Origin: CAYPPS01 sp964412685
GTDB lineage: Bacteria; Patescibacteriota; Microgenomatia; PFEM01; CAYPPS01
DNA length: 36,169 bases
NCBI GenBank assembly: GCA_964412685.1
Contig: CAYPPS010000005.1
Span: 1 to 36,169 of the forward strand
Direction of reading: 5' to 3'
This document shows, piece after piece, positions 16,874 to 25,629 of this stretch (positions are counted from its first letter, which is position 1; every line of letters begins with the position of its first letter). The notes beneath the pieces were generated by a model, which had not been told where the DNA came from, ran no database searches, and worked only from the letters and a program-made list of their open reading frames with translations. The translations under genes and the position numbers were made by a program.

Positions 16874-17962
16874 ATGAGACTTAAGAAGGCAGTAAGACAA
16901 GCAGACTGGCTCTTGCTTGGCTTGGTAGTTTCCTTGACTATTTTTGGGGTGGTAATGGTGGGGAATGCATCGGTAATCGAATCTTATCGTGATTTTGGGG
17001 ATAAGTTTTATTATTTTCGCCACCAGGCGACTTGGGCTGCTTTAGGATTAATTTCTCTTGGGGTTTTCACTCTGGTCGATTATCGCCATTTAAAAAAGTT
17101 GGCGGTGCCCTTATTGATTGCTACCCTAGCCTCTCTGGTTTTAGTTTTAATTCCCGGATTGGGAAGTGAAGTTTTAGGTGCTCGGCGCTGGCTTTATTTA
17201 GGTCCGTTGAGATTTCAGCCGACCGAATTGGCTAAATTTGCTCTCGTCCTCTATTTAGCTTCTTTCTTTGCCAAGAAAAAGAGCTTATCAGTTTTTCTGG
17301 TTCTTATGGGATTGTTGGTTTTATTGGTAATGTTGGAACCAGATTTGGGAACAACTTTAATTATTGTGGTAGTTGGATTTTCAGTTTATTTTATTTCCGG
17401 AGCGCCGACTCTGATCCTTTTCGGTCTTTCTTTATTAGGTTCTTTGGGAGCGGCTTTCTTTATTCTTTTTTCTCCTTATCGAAGAGAGAGACTGTTTACT
17501 TTTTTAAATCCTGCTCATGATCCTTTGGGGGCTTCCTATCACTTGAGACAGATTCTCTTGGCTTTGGGCTCGGGTGGTTTTTTGGGTTTAGGTTTGGGCA
17601 AGAGTAGGCAAAAATATGAATATCTGCCCATGGTTAGCACTGATTCTATTTTTGCCATCATCGGAGAAGAAATTGGTTTTATCGGCGCCAGCTTTTTAAT
17701 TTTAGCTTTTCTGGTTTTGTTTTGGCGGGGCTTGAGAATTGCTTTAAATGCCGAAGATGAGTTTGGTCGTTTGTTGGCGATTGGCTTAACGGTTTCGATT
17801 GTTTTACAGGCCTTGGTTAATTTTGGGGCAATGGTGGCTTTGTTGCCTTTAACCGGGATTCCCCTGCCTTTCATCTCTTACGGCGGGTCTTCTTTGGTTT
17901 TAAGTTTGGCCAGTATGGGAGTACTTTTGAATATTTCTTCTCATCAACTGGTCAAGAAGTAG
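16874..17962 (+). CDS. ftsW: Septal peptidoglycan polymerase FtsW (SEDS family)
   Basis: Polymerises lipid II into glycan strands at the division site with FtsI. 362 residues and about ten membrane spans. SEDS marks: LLLGLVVSLTIFGVVMVGNA at the N-terminus, GARRWLYLGPLRFQPTELAK, MLEPDLGTTLIIVVVGF, HLRQILLALGSGGFLGLGLG, MVSTDSIFAIIGEEIGFIGA and LPFISYGGSSLVLSLASMGV. The Asp of EPDLG is the proposed catalytic residue. The cluster position between mraY and murG favours FtsW over RodA; a second SEDS gene lies at 25630. It follows mraY by 17 nt. Confidence 0.93.
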   Translation: MRLKKAVRQADWLLLGLVVSLTIFGVVMVGNASVIESYRDFGDKFYYFRHQATWAALGLISLGVFTLVDYRHLKKLAVPLLIATLASLVLVLIPGLGSEVLGARRWLYLGPLRFQPTELAKFALVLYLASFFAKKKSLSVFLVLMGLLVLLVMLEPDLGTTLIIVVVGFSVYFISGAPTLILFGLSLLGSLGAAFFILFSPYRRERLFTFLNPAHDPLGASYHLRQILLALGSGGFLGLGLGKSRQKYEYLPMVSTDSIFAIIGEEIGFIGASFLILAFLVLFWRGLRIALNAEDEFGRLLAIGLTVSIVLQALVNFGAMVALLPLTGIPLPFISYGGSSLVLSLASMGVLLNISSHQLVKK

Positions 17963-17982
17963 TATAATAGTCAAAAGACATT

Positions 17983-19137
17983 ATGCCCAAAACTATGTCC
18001 CGAGGCAGAAAAGCAGAAGTGAAAAAGGTCGTTCTTACTGGTGGTCATTTGACACCAGCTTTAGCAGTTTTAAAAGAGTTTGCCAAACATAAGAATTGGC
18101 GGGTTGTTTTTTTTGGTCGGCGTTTTGCTTCTGAGAGCGATAAAACTCCTTCCTTGGAGGCCAAGTTGGTTCCCGAAGCCGGAGGGATTTTTCTGCCTTT
18201 AGACGCTGGGAGAGTAGAAACAATTTTCAGTTTATCTTCTTTTTTGAGAATTCTCTTGTTACCTTGGGGGTTCCTGCAAGCTTTTTATTACTTGTTAAAA
18301 TTTAGGCCAAGGGTGATTATTTCTTTTGGTGGATATTTGAGCGTTCCAGTAGTGATTGCCGGGTGGTTGTTGGGGATTCCGGCAATTACTCATGAGCAAA
18401 CTTCGGTGGTTGGTTTGGGGACGGGAGTCAATGCTCGTTTTGCTAAAAAGATTGCTATTTCCTGGCCTAATCTTTCCTGGCAATTCCCCAAAGAAAAAAC
18501 AGTTTTAACCGGTAATCCGATTTTGAAAGACTTGGTTAAACAAGATGGTCGAGCTAAGATGAAGTTGAAACTCGATTCTAAAAAACCCCTTTTGGTAGTT
18601 ACTGGCGGTAACCAAGGCTCTCATATTATTAATCAAGCGATCAAACAAGCTCTACCCAAACTGCTTGAGAAGTATAATCTTTTTCATCAGACTGGTCATC
18701 CGGAAAACACCAATGATTTTCAAGAATTAGAGCAGAGAAGGAAACGTTTAGCGCCAAGATTGAGGAAACGTTATCAAGTCAAGAAATATTTTTTTGGTCA
18801 AGAGTGGGGAGTAGTTCTGCGTCGGGCCGATTTGATTATTTCCCGGGCAGGGGCGAACATCTTGACCGAATTAGCTCTTTTAGGAAAACCAATGCTTTTG
18901 ATTCCTATCCCTTGGTTAAAAAATAGGGAGCAACTAGAGAATGCCAAGATGTTCAAGAAGTTTGGTGTTGCTGAGGTTCTCAATCAAGAAGAATTAACCC
19001 CACGGAAATTGGTAGAAGAAATTGATAAAATGATAGAAGGAATTAAGGATTACCGAAAAGACGGAGAGTTATTAAAAAAGAAAATCAAAAAGAATGCTGC
19101 CAAAAAGATCTTTGAAGAAGCCCAAAAGCTGGTTTAA
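17983..19137 (+). CDS. murG: UDP-N-acetylglucosamine--N-acetylmuramyl-pyrophosphoryl-undecaprenol transferase
   Basis: Adds GlcNAc to lipid I, giving lipid II, at the inner membrane face. 384 residues, slightly longer than usual. The N-terminal loop is VVLTGGHLTPALAVL. The acceptor domain has RPRVIISFGGYLSVPVVIAG and GIPAITHEQTSVVGLGTGVN. The donor domain has VVTGGNQGSHIINQAI, FFGQEW, and ADLIISRAGANILTELALLG followed by the PWLKNREQLENAKMF loop. MurG usually has GGSQGA, here GGNQGS. The ATG at 17983 is used; a second in-frame ATG lies at 17995. A TATAAT at 17963-17968 overlaps the ftsW end without a good -35. The 3' end overlaps the ftsQ-like start by 44 nt. Confidence 0.92.
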   Translation: MPKTMSRGRKAEVKKVVLTGGHLTPALAVLKEFAKHKNWRVVFFGRRFASESDKTPSLEAKLVPEAGGIFLPLDAGRVETIFSLSSFLRILLLPWGFLQAFYYLLKFRPRVIISFGGYLSVPVVIAGWLLGIPAITHEQTSVVGLGTGVNARFAKKIAISWPNLSWQFPKEKTVLTGNPILKDLVKQDGRAKMKLKLDSKKPLLVVTGGNQGSHIINQAIKQALPKLLEKYNLFHQTGHPENTNDFQELEQRRKRLAPRLRKRYQVKKYFFGQEWGVVLRRADLIISRAGANILTELALLGKPMLLIPIPWLKNREQLENAKMFKKFGVAEVLNQEELTPRKLVEEIDKMIEGIKDYRKDGELLKKKIKKNAAKKIFEEAQKLV

Positions 19138-19645
19138 ATTATTTTTACTAGCCCCTGTTTTTATTTTAATTTCCGGAGGAGCCCTTTTTGCTTTTTTGAA
19201 CAAAGATTTATTTTTACCCCAAGAGAAAACAAAAGAAAGAAAAGTAATGGCTGTGTTGAAAGCAGACCATTTTTATCTTCTGGATGAGGAAGCTTATGTT
19301 TTGGGAGTGGCAGAAGACAATGGTGGTTTACCGGTGCTCCATTCTGACTGGTCGTCTTTAGGGTTGAAGAAAGGCGATTCTTTCCCTCAAGAAGAAATTA
19401 AAAAGGCCTTGGTTCTCATTAGGGAGCTAGGACTTTTGGAATTAAAAGTTAAAGAAGCGATTTGGCAAGATCAAGACTTGGAAGTTGTTTTGTCTGGTGT
19501 TCCGACCAAAACCTTTTTTTCTTTAGAAAAAGACTTAATTTTTCAAGTTAACTCTTTACAAGTAATTTTGAAGCGAGCTAAAATAGAAGGCAAGGTTTTC
19601 GAAAAGATAGACTTACGTTTTGGGAAACCTGTTATCACTTTATGA
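19094..19645 (+). CDS. ftsQ: Division protein FtsQ/DivIB-like
   Basis: 183 residues. A basic N-terminus (KRSLKKPKSWFK) precedes one membrane span at about 14-35, then an outside domain. The first beta-rich part (PVLHSDWSSLGLKKGDSFPQ) and the end (KIDLRFGKPVITL) match the C-terminal beta domain of FtsQ/DivIB, where IDLRF followed by a strand is common. The POTRA domain next to the membrane is short or poorly conserved. FtsQ binds the FtsL-FtsB pair and links early and late division proteins. The ATG at 19094 gives a 44-nt overlap with murG; a TTG at 19112 is an alternative. Its stop overlaps ftsA as ATGA. Identity rests on architecture and cluster order more than on sequence. Confidence 0.8.
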   Translation: MLPKRSLKKPKSWFKLFLLAPVFILISGGALFAFLNKDLFLPQEKTKERKVMAVLKADHFYLLDEEAYVLGVAEDNGGLPVLHSDWSSLGLKKGDSFPQEEIKKALVLIRELGLLELKVKEAIWQDQDLEVVLSGVPTKTFFSLEKDLIFQVNSLQVILKRAKIEGKVFEKIDLRFGKPVITL

Positions 19646-20943
19646 GTAGGCAGCAATTGATTGCCGGTATTGATGTTGGGTCTTCTAACGTAACTACTTT
19701 GATCGTTAGTGTTACTCCAGAGGACAGGCGCCCCAAGATTATTGGGGTGGCGGTTAATCCTTCTCGGGGGATTAAAAAGGGTCAAGTGGTCAACATCGAG
19801 GAAGCGATGAATTCAATTGTAAAATCGGTTGAGGCGGCTGAGAGAATGGCCGGTTATAGTTTAAGTAAGGCTTTGATTTCCTTGAGTGGTCCTTTACTGT
19901 CTTCTCAGAATTCCAAAGGCATCGTCGCTGTGGCCCAACCCAATGAAGAGATTACTTCTTTAGATGTTGATCGGGTTGTCGAGGCGGCTAGGGCGGTTTC
20001 TTTGCCCTCAACGAGAGAGATAATTCATGTCATTCCCCGAGGTTTTACAGTTGACGGCCAAGAAGGAATTAAAGATCCAGTGGGGATGTCTGGTGTTAGG
20101 CTGGAAGTGGAAACTCATCTTGTTAGCGGTGCCTCAACAGCAATTAAAAACTTAACTCGTTGTGTTACGGAGGTTGGAGCTGATATTCAAGATTTGGTGG
20201 TTAGCAGCCTGGCTTCAGCCCAGGCGGTTTTAACGGAAACAGAAAAAGAATTAGGAGTCGTTTTGGTGGATATTGGTGGAGGGACGACTGATGTGGCTAT
20301 TTTTGTTGAAGGCTCTCCTTATTATCTGAGCGTTATTCCTGTTGGAGCCAATAAAGTAACGGATGATTTGGCAATTGGAACTCGACTCTCGCTGGACTCA
20401 GCAGAAAAACTCAAGATTGCTCTTTCTAAGAAAGAGAAAAAAATGACTCTTCCGACTGAGGACGAGAGAGGGAGAGGAAAGAAAAAGAAAGACGAATTGG
20501 ATTTGAGAAAAATTGGCATTCTTGAAGGACCGAAAACGGTTTCTAAAAAAACTTTAATTGAAGGGATCATTCGACCGCGATTGAATGAGATTTTTACTTT
20601 GGTAGGAGGAGAGATTAAACAAAGCCGATCACAAGGGTTAGTTCCTGCTGGAGTGGTTTTGACGGGTGGAGGGGCTTTAACGGCCGGAGTGGTTGAAAGT
20701 GCTAAACGAATTTTAAACTTGCCGGTTCGAATTGGTCGTCCCGAAAGAACAACAGGATTAGTTGAAGAAGTCGATTCGCCCGAATTTGCCACTGGTGTTG
20801 GCTTGGCTTTTTACGGCTTAAAAGAAGGCCGGCAAGATAGTTCCAGTTTGAATTTAGGTCGATTGGGAAAGAAATTTTCTGGCTTGCCGGTTATTGGAGT
20901 TGCCGACAGAGTTGCTAATTTAGTAAAATCATTCTTACCTTAA
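19642..20943 (+). CDS. ftsA: Cell division protein FtsA
   Basis: Actin-like ATPase that tethers FtsZ to the membrane and recruits the division machinery. 433 residues, typical length. The first phosphate loop is IAGIDVGSSNVTTLIV and the second LVDIGGGTTDVAIF; the adenosine site is GVVLTGGGALTAGVVESAK. Between subdomains lies the SHS2/1C part (RGFTVDGQEG). There is a strongly basic insert, RGRGKKKKDELDLRKIG, near residues 277-293. The last residues (GVADRVANLVKSFLP) form an amphipathic helix suited to membrane binding. Start is ATG 19642 in an ATGA overlap with ftsQ. FtsZ follows after a 41-nt gap that holds a hairpin. Confidence 0.95.
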   Translation: MSRQQLIAGIDVGSSNVTTLIVSVTPEDRRPKIIGVAVNPSRGIKKGQVVNIEEAMNSIVKSVEAAERMAGYSLSKALISLSGPLLSSQNSKGIVAVAQPNEEITSLDVDRVVEAARAVSLPSTREIIHVIPRGFTVDGQEGIKDPVGMSGVRLEVETHLVSGASTAIKNLTRCVTEVGADIQDLVVSSLASAQAVLTETEKELGVVLVDIGGGTTDVAIFVEGSPYYLSVIPVGANKVTDDLAIGTRLSLDSAEKLKIALSKKEKKMTLPTEDERGRGKKKKDELDLRKIGILEGPKTVSKKTLIEGIIRPRLNEIFTLVGGEIKQSRSQGLVPAGVVLTGGGALTAGVVESAKRILNLPVRIGRPERTTGLVEEVDSPEFATGVGLAFYGLKEGRQDSSSLNLGRLGKKFSGLPVIGVADRVANLVKSFLP

Positions 20944-20946
20944 GTT

Positions 20947-20964
20947 CCCCGCACGAATGCGGGG
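20947..20964. repeat. Hairpin between ftsA and ftsZ
   Basis: CCCCGCA-CGAA-TGCGGGG forms a 7-bp perfect stem with a four-base loop, in the 41-nt spacer starting 3 nt after the ftsA stop. No T run follows, so it is not a standard terminator. It could stabilise or process the mRNA to set the ftsA:ftsZ ratio, or it may be a member of a short palindromic repeat family (see rsmH). Confidence 0.6.
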
Positions 20965-20984
20965 CTGCCCTCCGGAATTAATTT

Positions 20985-22193
20985 ATGGCATTAGTTAAAC
21001 CTGACCAAGCCAGTTTTGCCCGAATAAAAGTCATTGGAGTCGGTGGCGGAGGTGGAAATGTGGTTAATGCCATGATCAATGATTATCAAATCAAAGGAGT
21101 GGAATTTGTCGCCATTAATACCGATGCTCAAGCTCTTCATGCCAACAAGGCAACTACTAAAGTTCAGATAGGAGAAAAGTTAACTCGAGGGTTAGGGGTT
21201 GGTGGTGATCCAGAAATTGGCCGGGAAGCAGCCGAAGAATCGAGAGAAAAAATAAAAGAATATTTCAGTGATAGCGACATGATTTTTTTGGCCGCTGGTC
21301 TCGGTGGAGGAACCGGAACCGGAGCCTTGCCGATTTTGGCTGACTTAGCCAAAGAGTTAGGAATTCTCACTATTGCGGTGGTAACCAAGCCTTTTGCTTT
21401 TGAAGGTAGCCGGCGGATGGTCGCGGCTGAAGACGGGCTGGAAAAATTAAGAGAAAGAGTTGACACTTTGATTGTTGTTCCCAATCAGAAAATCATGGAA
21501 GTGGTTGATCAAAAGATGACTTTGATTGAGGCTTTCAAAATTGTTGACGGCGTTTTAGCTCAAGGGGTTCAAGGAATATCCGATATTATTACTGTTCCCG
21601 GATTGATCAACCGAGATTTTGCCGATGTGAAGACAATCATGCAGGAAGCCGGCTCGGCCTTGTTAGGGATTGGCTCTGGCCAAGGGGAAAACCGGGCGGT
21701 AATGGCTGCTAAATCGGCGATCGAATCTCCTTTGATTGACGTTTCCATTTCCGGAGCAAGAGGGATTCTTTTTAACATTGTCGGCAGTAGTGATTTGACC
21801 ATGAGCGAGGTTGATGAAGCGGCCAGAATCATTGCTAAAGAAGTGGACGCTGACGCTAATATTATTTTCGGAGCAACGATTGATCAAAACTTAAAAGACC
21901 AAATCAAGATTACTGTCATTGCCACCGGATTTGATCGTCATCGCTTAGATGGTATTCCGACGGCCAATGCTAGCTATTTCAAACCTCAAGGGATTGTTTC
22001 CGATTTTACTAAACCAAAACCTGATTCGCCTACGCTGCCAGTTAAACAAGTGGAAGAAGAAACAAGTGAAGAAAGAGAAGAAGAGAAAAGGAAGGCAAAG
22101 GAGAAATTAAAAGATTATCAGGATCAACTTCCGGAAGATTTTGAAGTTGAAGATGAATTCGACATCCCCGCCTTTTTAAGGCAAGAAAAATAG
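20985..22193 (+). CDS. ftsZ: Cell division protein FtsZ
   Basis: Tubulin-like GTPase that forms the division ring. 402 residues. N-terminal nucleotide loop IKVIGVGGGGGNVVNAMI, the tubulin signature GGGTGTG at 107-113, and the T7 loop NRDFADVKTIM with the catalytic Asp. A variable linker rich in Lys/Glu (EEETSEEREEEKRKAKEK) precedes the C-terminal peptide FDIPAFLR (392-399), which binds FtsA. It is the last gene of the cluster. The spacer upstream has the hairpin at 20947-20964 and only a weak GGA for ribosome binding. Confidence 0.97.
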   Translation: MALVKPDQASFARIKVIGVGGGGGNVVNAMINDYQIKGVEFVAINTDAQALHANKATTKVQIGEKLTRGLGVGGDPEIGREAAEESREKIKEYFSDSDMIFLAAGLGGGTGTGALPILADLAKELGILTIAVVTKPFAFEGSRRMVAAEDGLEKLRERVDTLIVVPNQKIMEVVDQKMTLIEAFKIVDGVLAQGVQGISDIITVPGLINRDFADVKTIMQEAGSALLGIGSGQGENRAVMAAKSAIESPLIDVSISGARGILFNIVGSSDLTMSEVDEAARIIAKEVDADANIIFGATIDQNLKDQIKITVIATGFDRHRLDGIPTANASYFKPQGIVSDFTKPKPDSPTLPVKQVEEETSEEREEEKRKAKEKLKDYQDQLPEDFEVEDEFDIPAFLRQEK

Positions 22194-22223
22194 ATACCCT
22201 ATATCTTTCAATGTAACAGATTT

Positions 22224-22229
22224 TATAAT
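22224..22229 (+). promoter_or_regulatory. -10 box for the small membrane protein gene
   Basis: A perfect TATAAT in the 99-nt gap after ftsZ, with no convincing -35 hexamer at 17-18 bp. If used, it gives a leader of about 57 nt before the GTG at 22293, one of few clearly leadered units here. Confidence 0.4.
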
Positions 22230-22292
22230 AAAATAGTTAGGTTGTTGCTCTTTGAGATGTAAAACCAGTTTTGGCAAGAAAGGAGAAGGGAA

Positions 22293-22535
22293 GTGAAAGG
22301 TTGGGGGAAGAAAGACTCTTTGCATTGTTTAAGGTCTGTCGTTGTGATCGTTTTGGCGTTCGCTGGAGTATACCTTTTTGGCCGCTTATTTTTTGGAATG
22401 GCGGATTGGCCTTGGTATTTGTGGTGGATACCAGGTATTTTTGCTTATTTGTTTGGGAGCGCAAGTGGAGGGCTCACGGGAATTGTCTTGGTCTGTTCTT
22501 CTGAAGACTTATTCGGGGAATCGTACCGATATTAG
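22293..22535 (+). CDS. Small two-span membrane protein, unknown
   Basis: 80 residues from GTG 22293, chosen because AGGAG (22281-22285) lies 7 nt upstream, the clearest Shine-Dalgarno sequence in the window. Overlapping frames (22271 and 22378) lack such a site. The protein has a basic start (MKGWGKKDSLHCLR), one span at about 14-33 (SVVVIVLAFAGVYLFGRLFF), a Trp-rich turn (MADWPWYLWWIPG) and a second span to about 66, rich in Gly and Ser (GSASGGLTGIVLV). It has its own intrinsic terminator downstream, so it is probably monocistronic. I do not recognise the family. Its place after ftsZ may be chance. Confidence 0.6.
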   Translation: MKGWGKKDSLHCLRSVVVIVLAFAGVYLFGRLFFGMADWPWYLWWIPGIFAYLFGSASGGLTGIVLVCSSEDLFGESYRY

Positions 22536-22549
22536 GATTGATAGTCACT

Positions 22550-22591
22550 TAGCCTCGTAGAGAACAACATTCTTTACGAGGCTATTTTTTT
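22550..22591 (+). terminator. Intrinsic terminator
   Basis: TAGCCTCGTA (22550-22559) pairs perfectly with TACGAGGCTA (22575-22584); further pairing of AGAA with TTCT extends the stem towards the loop. A run of seven T follows (22585-22591). It closes the transcript of the small membrane protein and insulates ileS. Confidence 0.88.
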
Positions 22592-22643
22592 GCTTTTGTC
22601 GTTCTTTTTTTTGTTTCTCCTTAAAAAAAAGAGTCATTTACGA

Positions 22644-22649
22644 TAGAAT
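22644..22649 (+). promoter_or_regulatory. Possible -10 box before ileS
   Basis: TAGAAT ending 8 nt before the ileS ATG (22658), with no good -35 at 17-18 bp. The terminator just upstream means ileS needs its own promoter, and this is the best candidate; it would give a leaderless mRNA. Confidence 0.4.
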
Positions 22650-22657
22650 AGGCTGTA

Positions 22658-25612
22658 ATGGTGAAGAAGAAATTTAAATCGATTGATCCCAAGGTTGATT
22701 TTGTTGCTTTGGAAGAAAAACTTTTAAAGTCCTGGTCTACTTCTGGCTTGGTGGAGAAATATTTGGAACGAAATAAGAATTCTAAGAAGAGATTCTCTTT
22801 TCTTGACGGCCCGATTACCGCCAACAATCCTATGGGAGTTCATCACGCTTGGGGGAGAACGTTAAAGGATTTTTACCAGCGCTATAAAAATATGCGGGGT
22901 TTTTCTCAGCGGTTTCAAAATGGTTTTGATAACCAAGGTCTTTGGGTGGAAGTGGAAGTGGAAAAAGAATTGGGTTTCAAAAACAAACAGGACATTGAAG
23001 AATATGGTATTGGTAAGTTTGTTGAGAAGTGCAAAAAACGGACTTTAAAGTTTTCTCAGGTTCAAACGGAACAATCTCAGCGTTTGGGCTACTTCATGGA
23101 TTGGGATAATTCTTATTTCACCATGTCAGAGAATAACAATTACATGATTTGGCACTTTTTAAAAACCTGCCATAAACATGGCTGGCTTTACAAAGGGAGA
23201 GATTCGGTTCCCTGGTGTCCTCGTTGTGGAACCGCTATTTCTCAGCACGAGATTTTGACGGAAGAATATCAAAAGATCACTCATCAGTCGATTTATTTTG
23301 GATTGCCGATTGAAGGTAAAAAAGCAGAGCGATTTTTGGTTTGGACGACCACTCCTTGGACGTTGCCGGGCAATGTCGCCTTGGCGGTTCATCCTGATTT
23401 GGAATATTGGTTAGTTAAAGGCAATACCGGAATCGGATTCTGGATTTTGAGTTCTTTGGCAAAGAAAGTGTTTGGTGGAGAGGTTGAGGTTTTGAAAAAA
23501 GTTAAAGGAAAAAAATTGGTGGGGTTGAAATATTCCGCTCCTTTCGATTCTTTACCGGCCGTTAAGAAAGCTAAAGAAACTAAGCCGGATACTTTCCATC
23601 TAGTTCTGTCAGCCGCTGATTTGGTTAATGACAAAGAAGGGACAGGAATAGTTCATTTGGCTCCTGGAGCTGGGGCGGAAGATTTTAAATTAGGAAAGGA
23701 AACAGGTTTGCCAGTAATAGAGATAATTGATGAGGCGGCCAATTATTTACCGGGTTTTGGTGATCTGTCAGGTAAAAATGCCAAGACAGAGCCTAAATTG
23801 GTTCTAGAGCATTCTCTTTTAAAAGAGAAAGTGGGCCAGCCAGCTGAAGATTACATTTTTGAAGTAAAACCTTTTACTCATCGTTATCCGGTTTGTTGGC
23901 GTTGTAAAGAAGAGCTGGTTTGGCGAGTGGTTGACGAGTGGTATATTTCCATGGGAGCGAAAAAGGATGAACCGGGTTGGAAAGCCGATTCTTTGCGAGA
24001 AAGAATGGCCAAAGTGACTAAAAAAATTAAGTGGATCCCTGAGTTTGGCGAAAAGAGAGAACTTGATTGGCTCAAAAACATGGATGATTGGTTGATCAGT
24101 AAAAAGCGTTATTGGGGATTAGCTTTACCAATTTGGGAGTGTCAGTGTGGCCATTTTGAGGTGATTGGCTCGAGAGAAGAATTAAAAGAGAAGGCTGTTG
24201 AAGGTTGGAAAGAATTTGAAGGCCAGACTCCTCACCGTCCCTGGGTAGATAAAGTGAGGATCGAGTGTTCTAAGTGTGGTGGTTTGGCTTCCAGGATTTT
24301 GGATGTTGGCAGTCCTTGGTTGGATGCGGGAGTTGTCCCTTTTTCCACCTTGACAGAAAAGAAGAAGGAAGGTCTCAATTATACTGGCGACAAGAAATAT
24401 TGGCGAACCTGGTTTCCGGCTGATTTTATTACCGAGGATTTAGCCGGTCAATTCAAAAACTGGTTTTATTCTTTGATTGCCATGAGCACAGTTTTAGAAA
24501 ACAGCCATCCCTTTAAGACTTTGTTAGGACATGGATTGGTAAGAGATGAAAAAGGAGAAGCGATGCACAAGTCTAAAGGCAATTCAATTGAATTTAATCA
24601 AGCCGCTCGAGAAATGGGAGTTGATGTTATGCGTTGGATTTACCTTTCTCATAGCCCGGCATTGAACTTAAATTTTGGTTTCAATTTGGCCGACAAGACT
24701 CGGCGCCGATTTCATTTGACTTTGTGGAATGTTTACAACTATTTGGTTACTTATGCCAATCTGAATTCTTGGCAGCCAAAAACGGGAGAGAAAATCGAAA
24801 AATCGGCTTTGGATAACTGGATTCTGGCTCGATTAAACCGTTTGGTTGCCTCAGTGACAGAAAAAATGGATCTACACGCTGCTCATTTGGCCGCTCAGGA
24901 GATAGAAATTTTTGTTAATGATCTTTCTACTTGGTATTTGCGCCTTTCTCGTTCTCGGATGGCTTTGAGTGCTTCTAACAAAAAAGATCAAGAAGCCGCT
25001 TTGGCAACTTTACATCAGGTTTTAATTGTTTTGAGCCGAATATTGGCTCCCTTTAATCCTTTCTTGACTGAGGAGATTTTCATTAATTTAACCGGAGAAA
25101 CTTCGGTTCATTTGGCTGACTGGCCTCAAGTTGAGGGATTGGGACAGAAAAAGCGGGATTTGCTCAGACAAATGGAGTGGGTGAGAATCATTTGCGAACA
25201 AGGTCATTCTTTGAGAAAGAAAGCCGCCATTAAAGTTCGTCAGCCTTTATCTGGCTTAACCGTTAGGACAAAAAGGGAGAATTTAAATTTGTCTCAAGAG
25301 TTGATCGATTTAATCAAACAAGAATTGAACATTAAGGAGATAAAGTTTCGGTTTGGCCAAGGAGAAGAGGAATTCGAAATTGAATTGGAGACAAAATTAA
25401 ATCAGAAATTGATTGAAGAAGGCGAGATTCGGGAATTAGCTCGTCAAATCCAGATTTTAAGGAAAGAGAAAGACTGTCGCTTGGATGAAAAAATTGAAGT
25501 TGTTGCTCCTTTGATGAGCAAGGATAAAAACCTGATTGATTGGCTTAAAAGACAGACTTTGACAATTAAGATAGTCCAAGGTAAAAAACTGACCGTCAGA
25601 AAGGCGAGTTAA
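22658..25612 (+). CDS. ileS: Isoleucine--tRNA ligase (class I), atypical signature motifs
   Basis: Charges tRNA-Ile. 984 residues with the IleRS plan: catalytic core, editing insertion (FLVWTTTPWTLPGNVALAVH and GTGIVHLAPGAGAEDF), a second core half (DWLISKKRYWGLALPIWEC) and anticodon-binding helical domain (DNWILARLNRL). Two class I signatures are altered. The HIGH site reads HHAW (62-65, in NNPMGVHHAWGRTLKD), and the KMSKS loop reads MHKSK (636-640). Cys pairs occur in CPRCGTAISQ, CQCGHFEV and CSKCGG. Together this resembles an IleRS subgroup I associate with CPR and some Chloroflexi; I cannot verify that here. ValRS is less likely given the isoleucyl-type core. Confidence 0.88.
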   Translation: MVKKKFKSIDPKVDFVALEEKLLKSWSTSGLVEKYLERNKNSKKRFSFLDGPITANNPMGVHHAWGRTLKDFYQRYKNMRGFSQRFQNGFDNQGLWVEVEVEKELGFKNKQDIEEYGIGKFVEKCKKRTLKFSQVQTEQSQRLGYFMDWDNSYFTMSENNNYMIWHFLKTCHKHGWLYKGRDSVPWCPRCGTAISQHEILTEEYQKITHQSIYFGLPIEGKKAERFLVWTTTPWTLPGNVALAVHPDLEYWLVKGNTGIGFWILSSLAKKVFGGEVEVLKKVKGKKLVGLKYSAPFDSLPAVKKAKETKPDTFHLVLSAADLVNDKEGTGIVHLAPGAGAEDFKLGKETGLPVIEIIDEAANYLPGFGDLSGKNAKTEPKLVLEHSLLKEKVGQPAEDYIFEVKPFTHRYPVCWRCKEELVWRVVDEWYISMGAKKDEPGWKADSLRERMAKVTKKIKWIPEFGEKRELDWLKNMDDWLISKKRYWGLALPIWECQCGHFEVIGSREELKEKAVEGWKEFEGQTPHRPWVDKVRIECSKCGGLASRILDVGSPWLDAGVVPFSTLTEKKKEGLNYTGDKKYWRTWFPADFITEDLAGQFKNWFYSLIAMSTVLENSHPFKTLLGHGLVRDEKGEAMHKSKGNSIEFNQAAREMGVDVMRWIYLSHSPALNLNFGFNLADKTRRRFHLTLWNVYNYLVTYANLNSWQPKTGEKIEKSALDNWILARLNRLVASVTEKMDLHAAHLAAQEIEIFVNDLSTWYLRLSRSRMALSASNKKDQEAALATLHQVLIVLSRILAPFNPFLTEEIFINLTGETSVHLADWPQVEGLGQKKRDLLRQMEWVRIICEQGHSLRKKAAIKVRQPLSGLTVRTKRENLNLSQELIDLIKQELNIKEIKFRFGQGEEEFEIELETKLNQKLIEEGEIRELARQIQILRKEKDCRLDEKIEVVAPLMSKDKNLIDWLKRQTLTIKIVQGKKLTVRKAS

Positions 25613-25629
25613 TTTTTTAGGTTTTAACA

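Noticed and set aside
22585..22640. A possible small RNA in the T- and A-rich stretch before ileS
   Set aside because: Only low-complexity runs are seen after the terminator, with no stable fold or conserved element.
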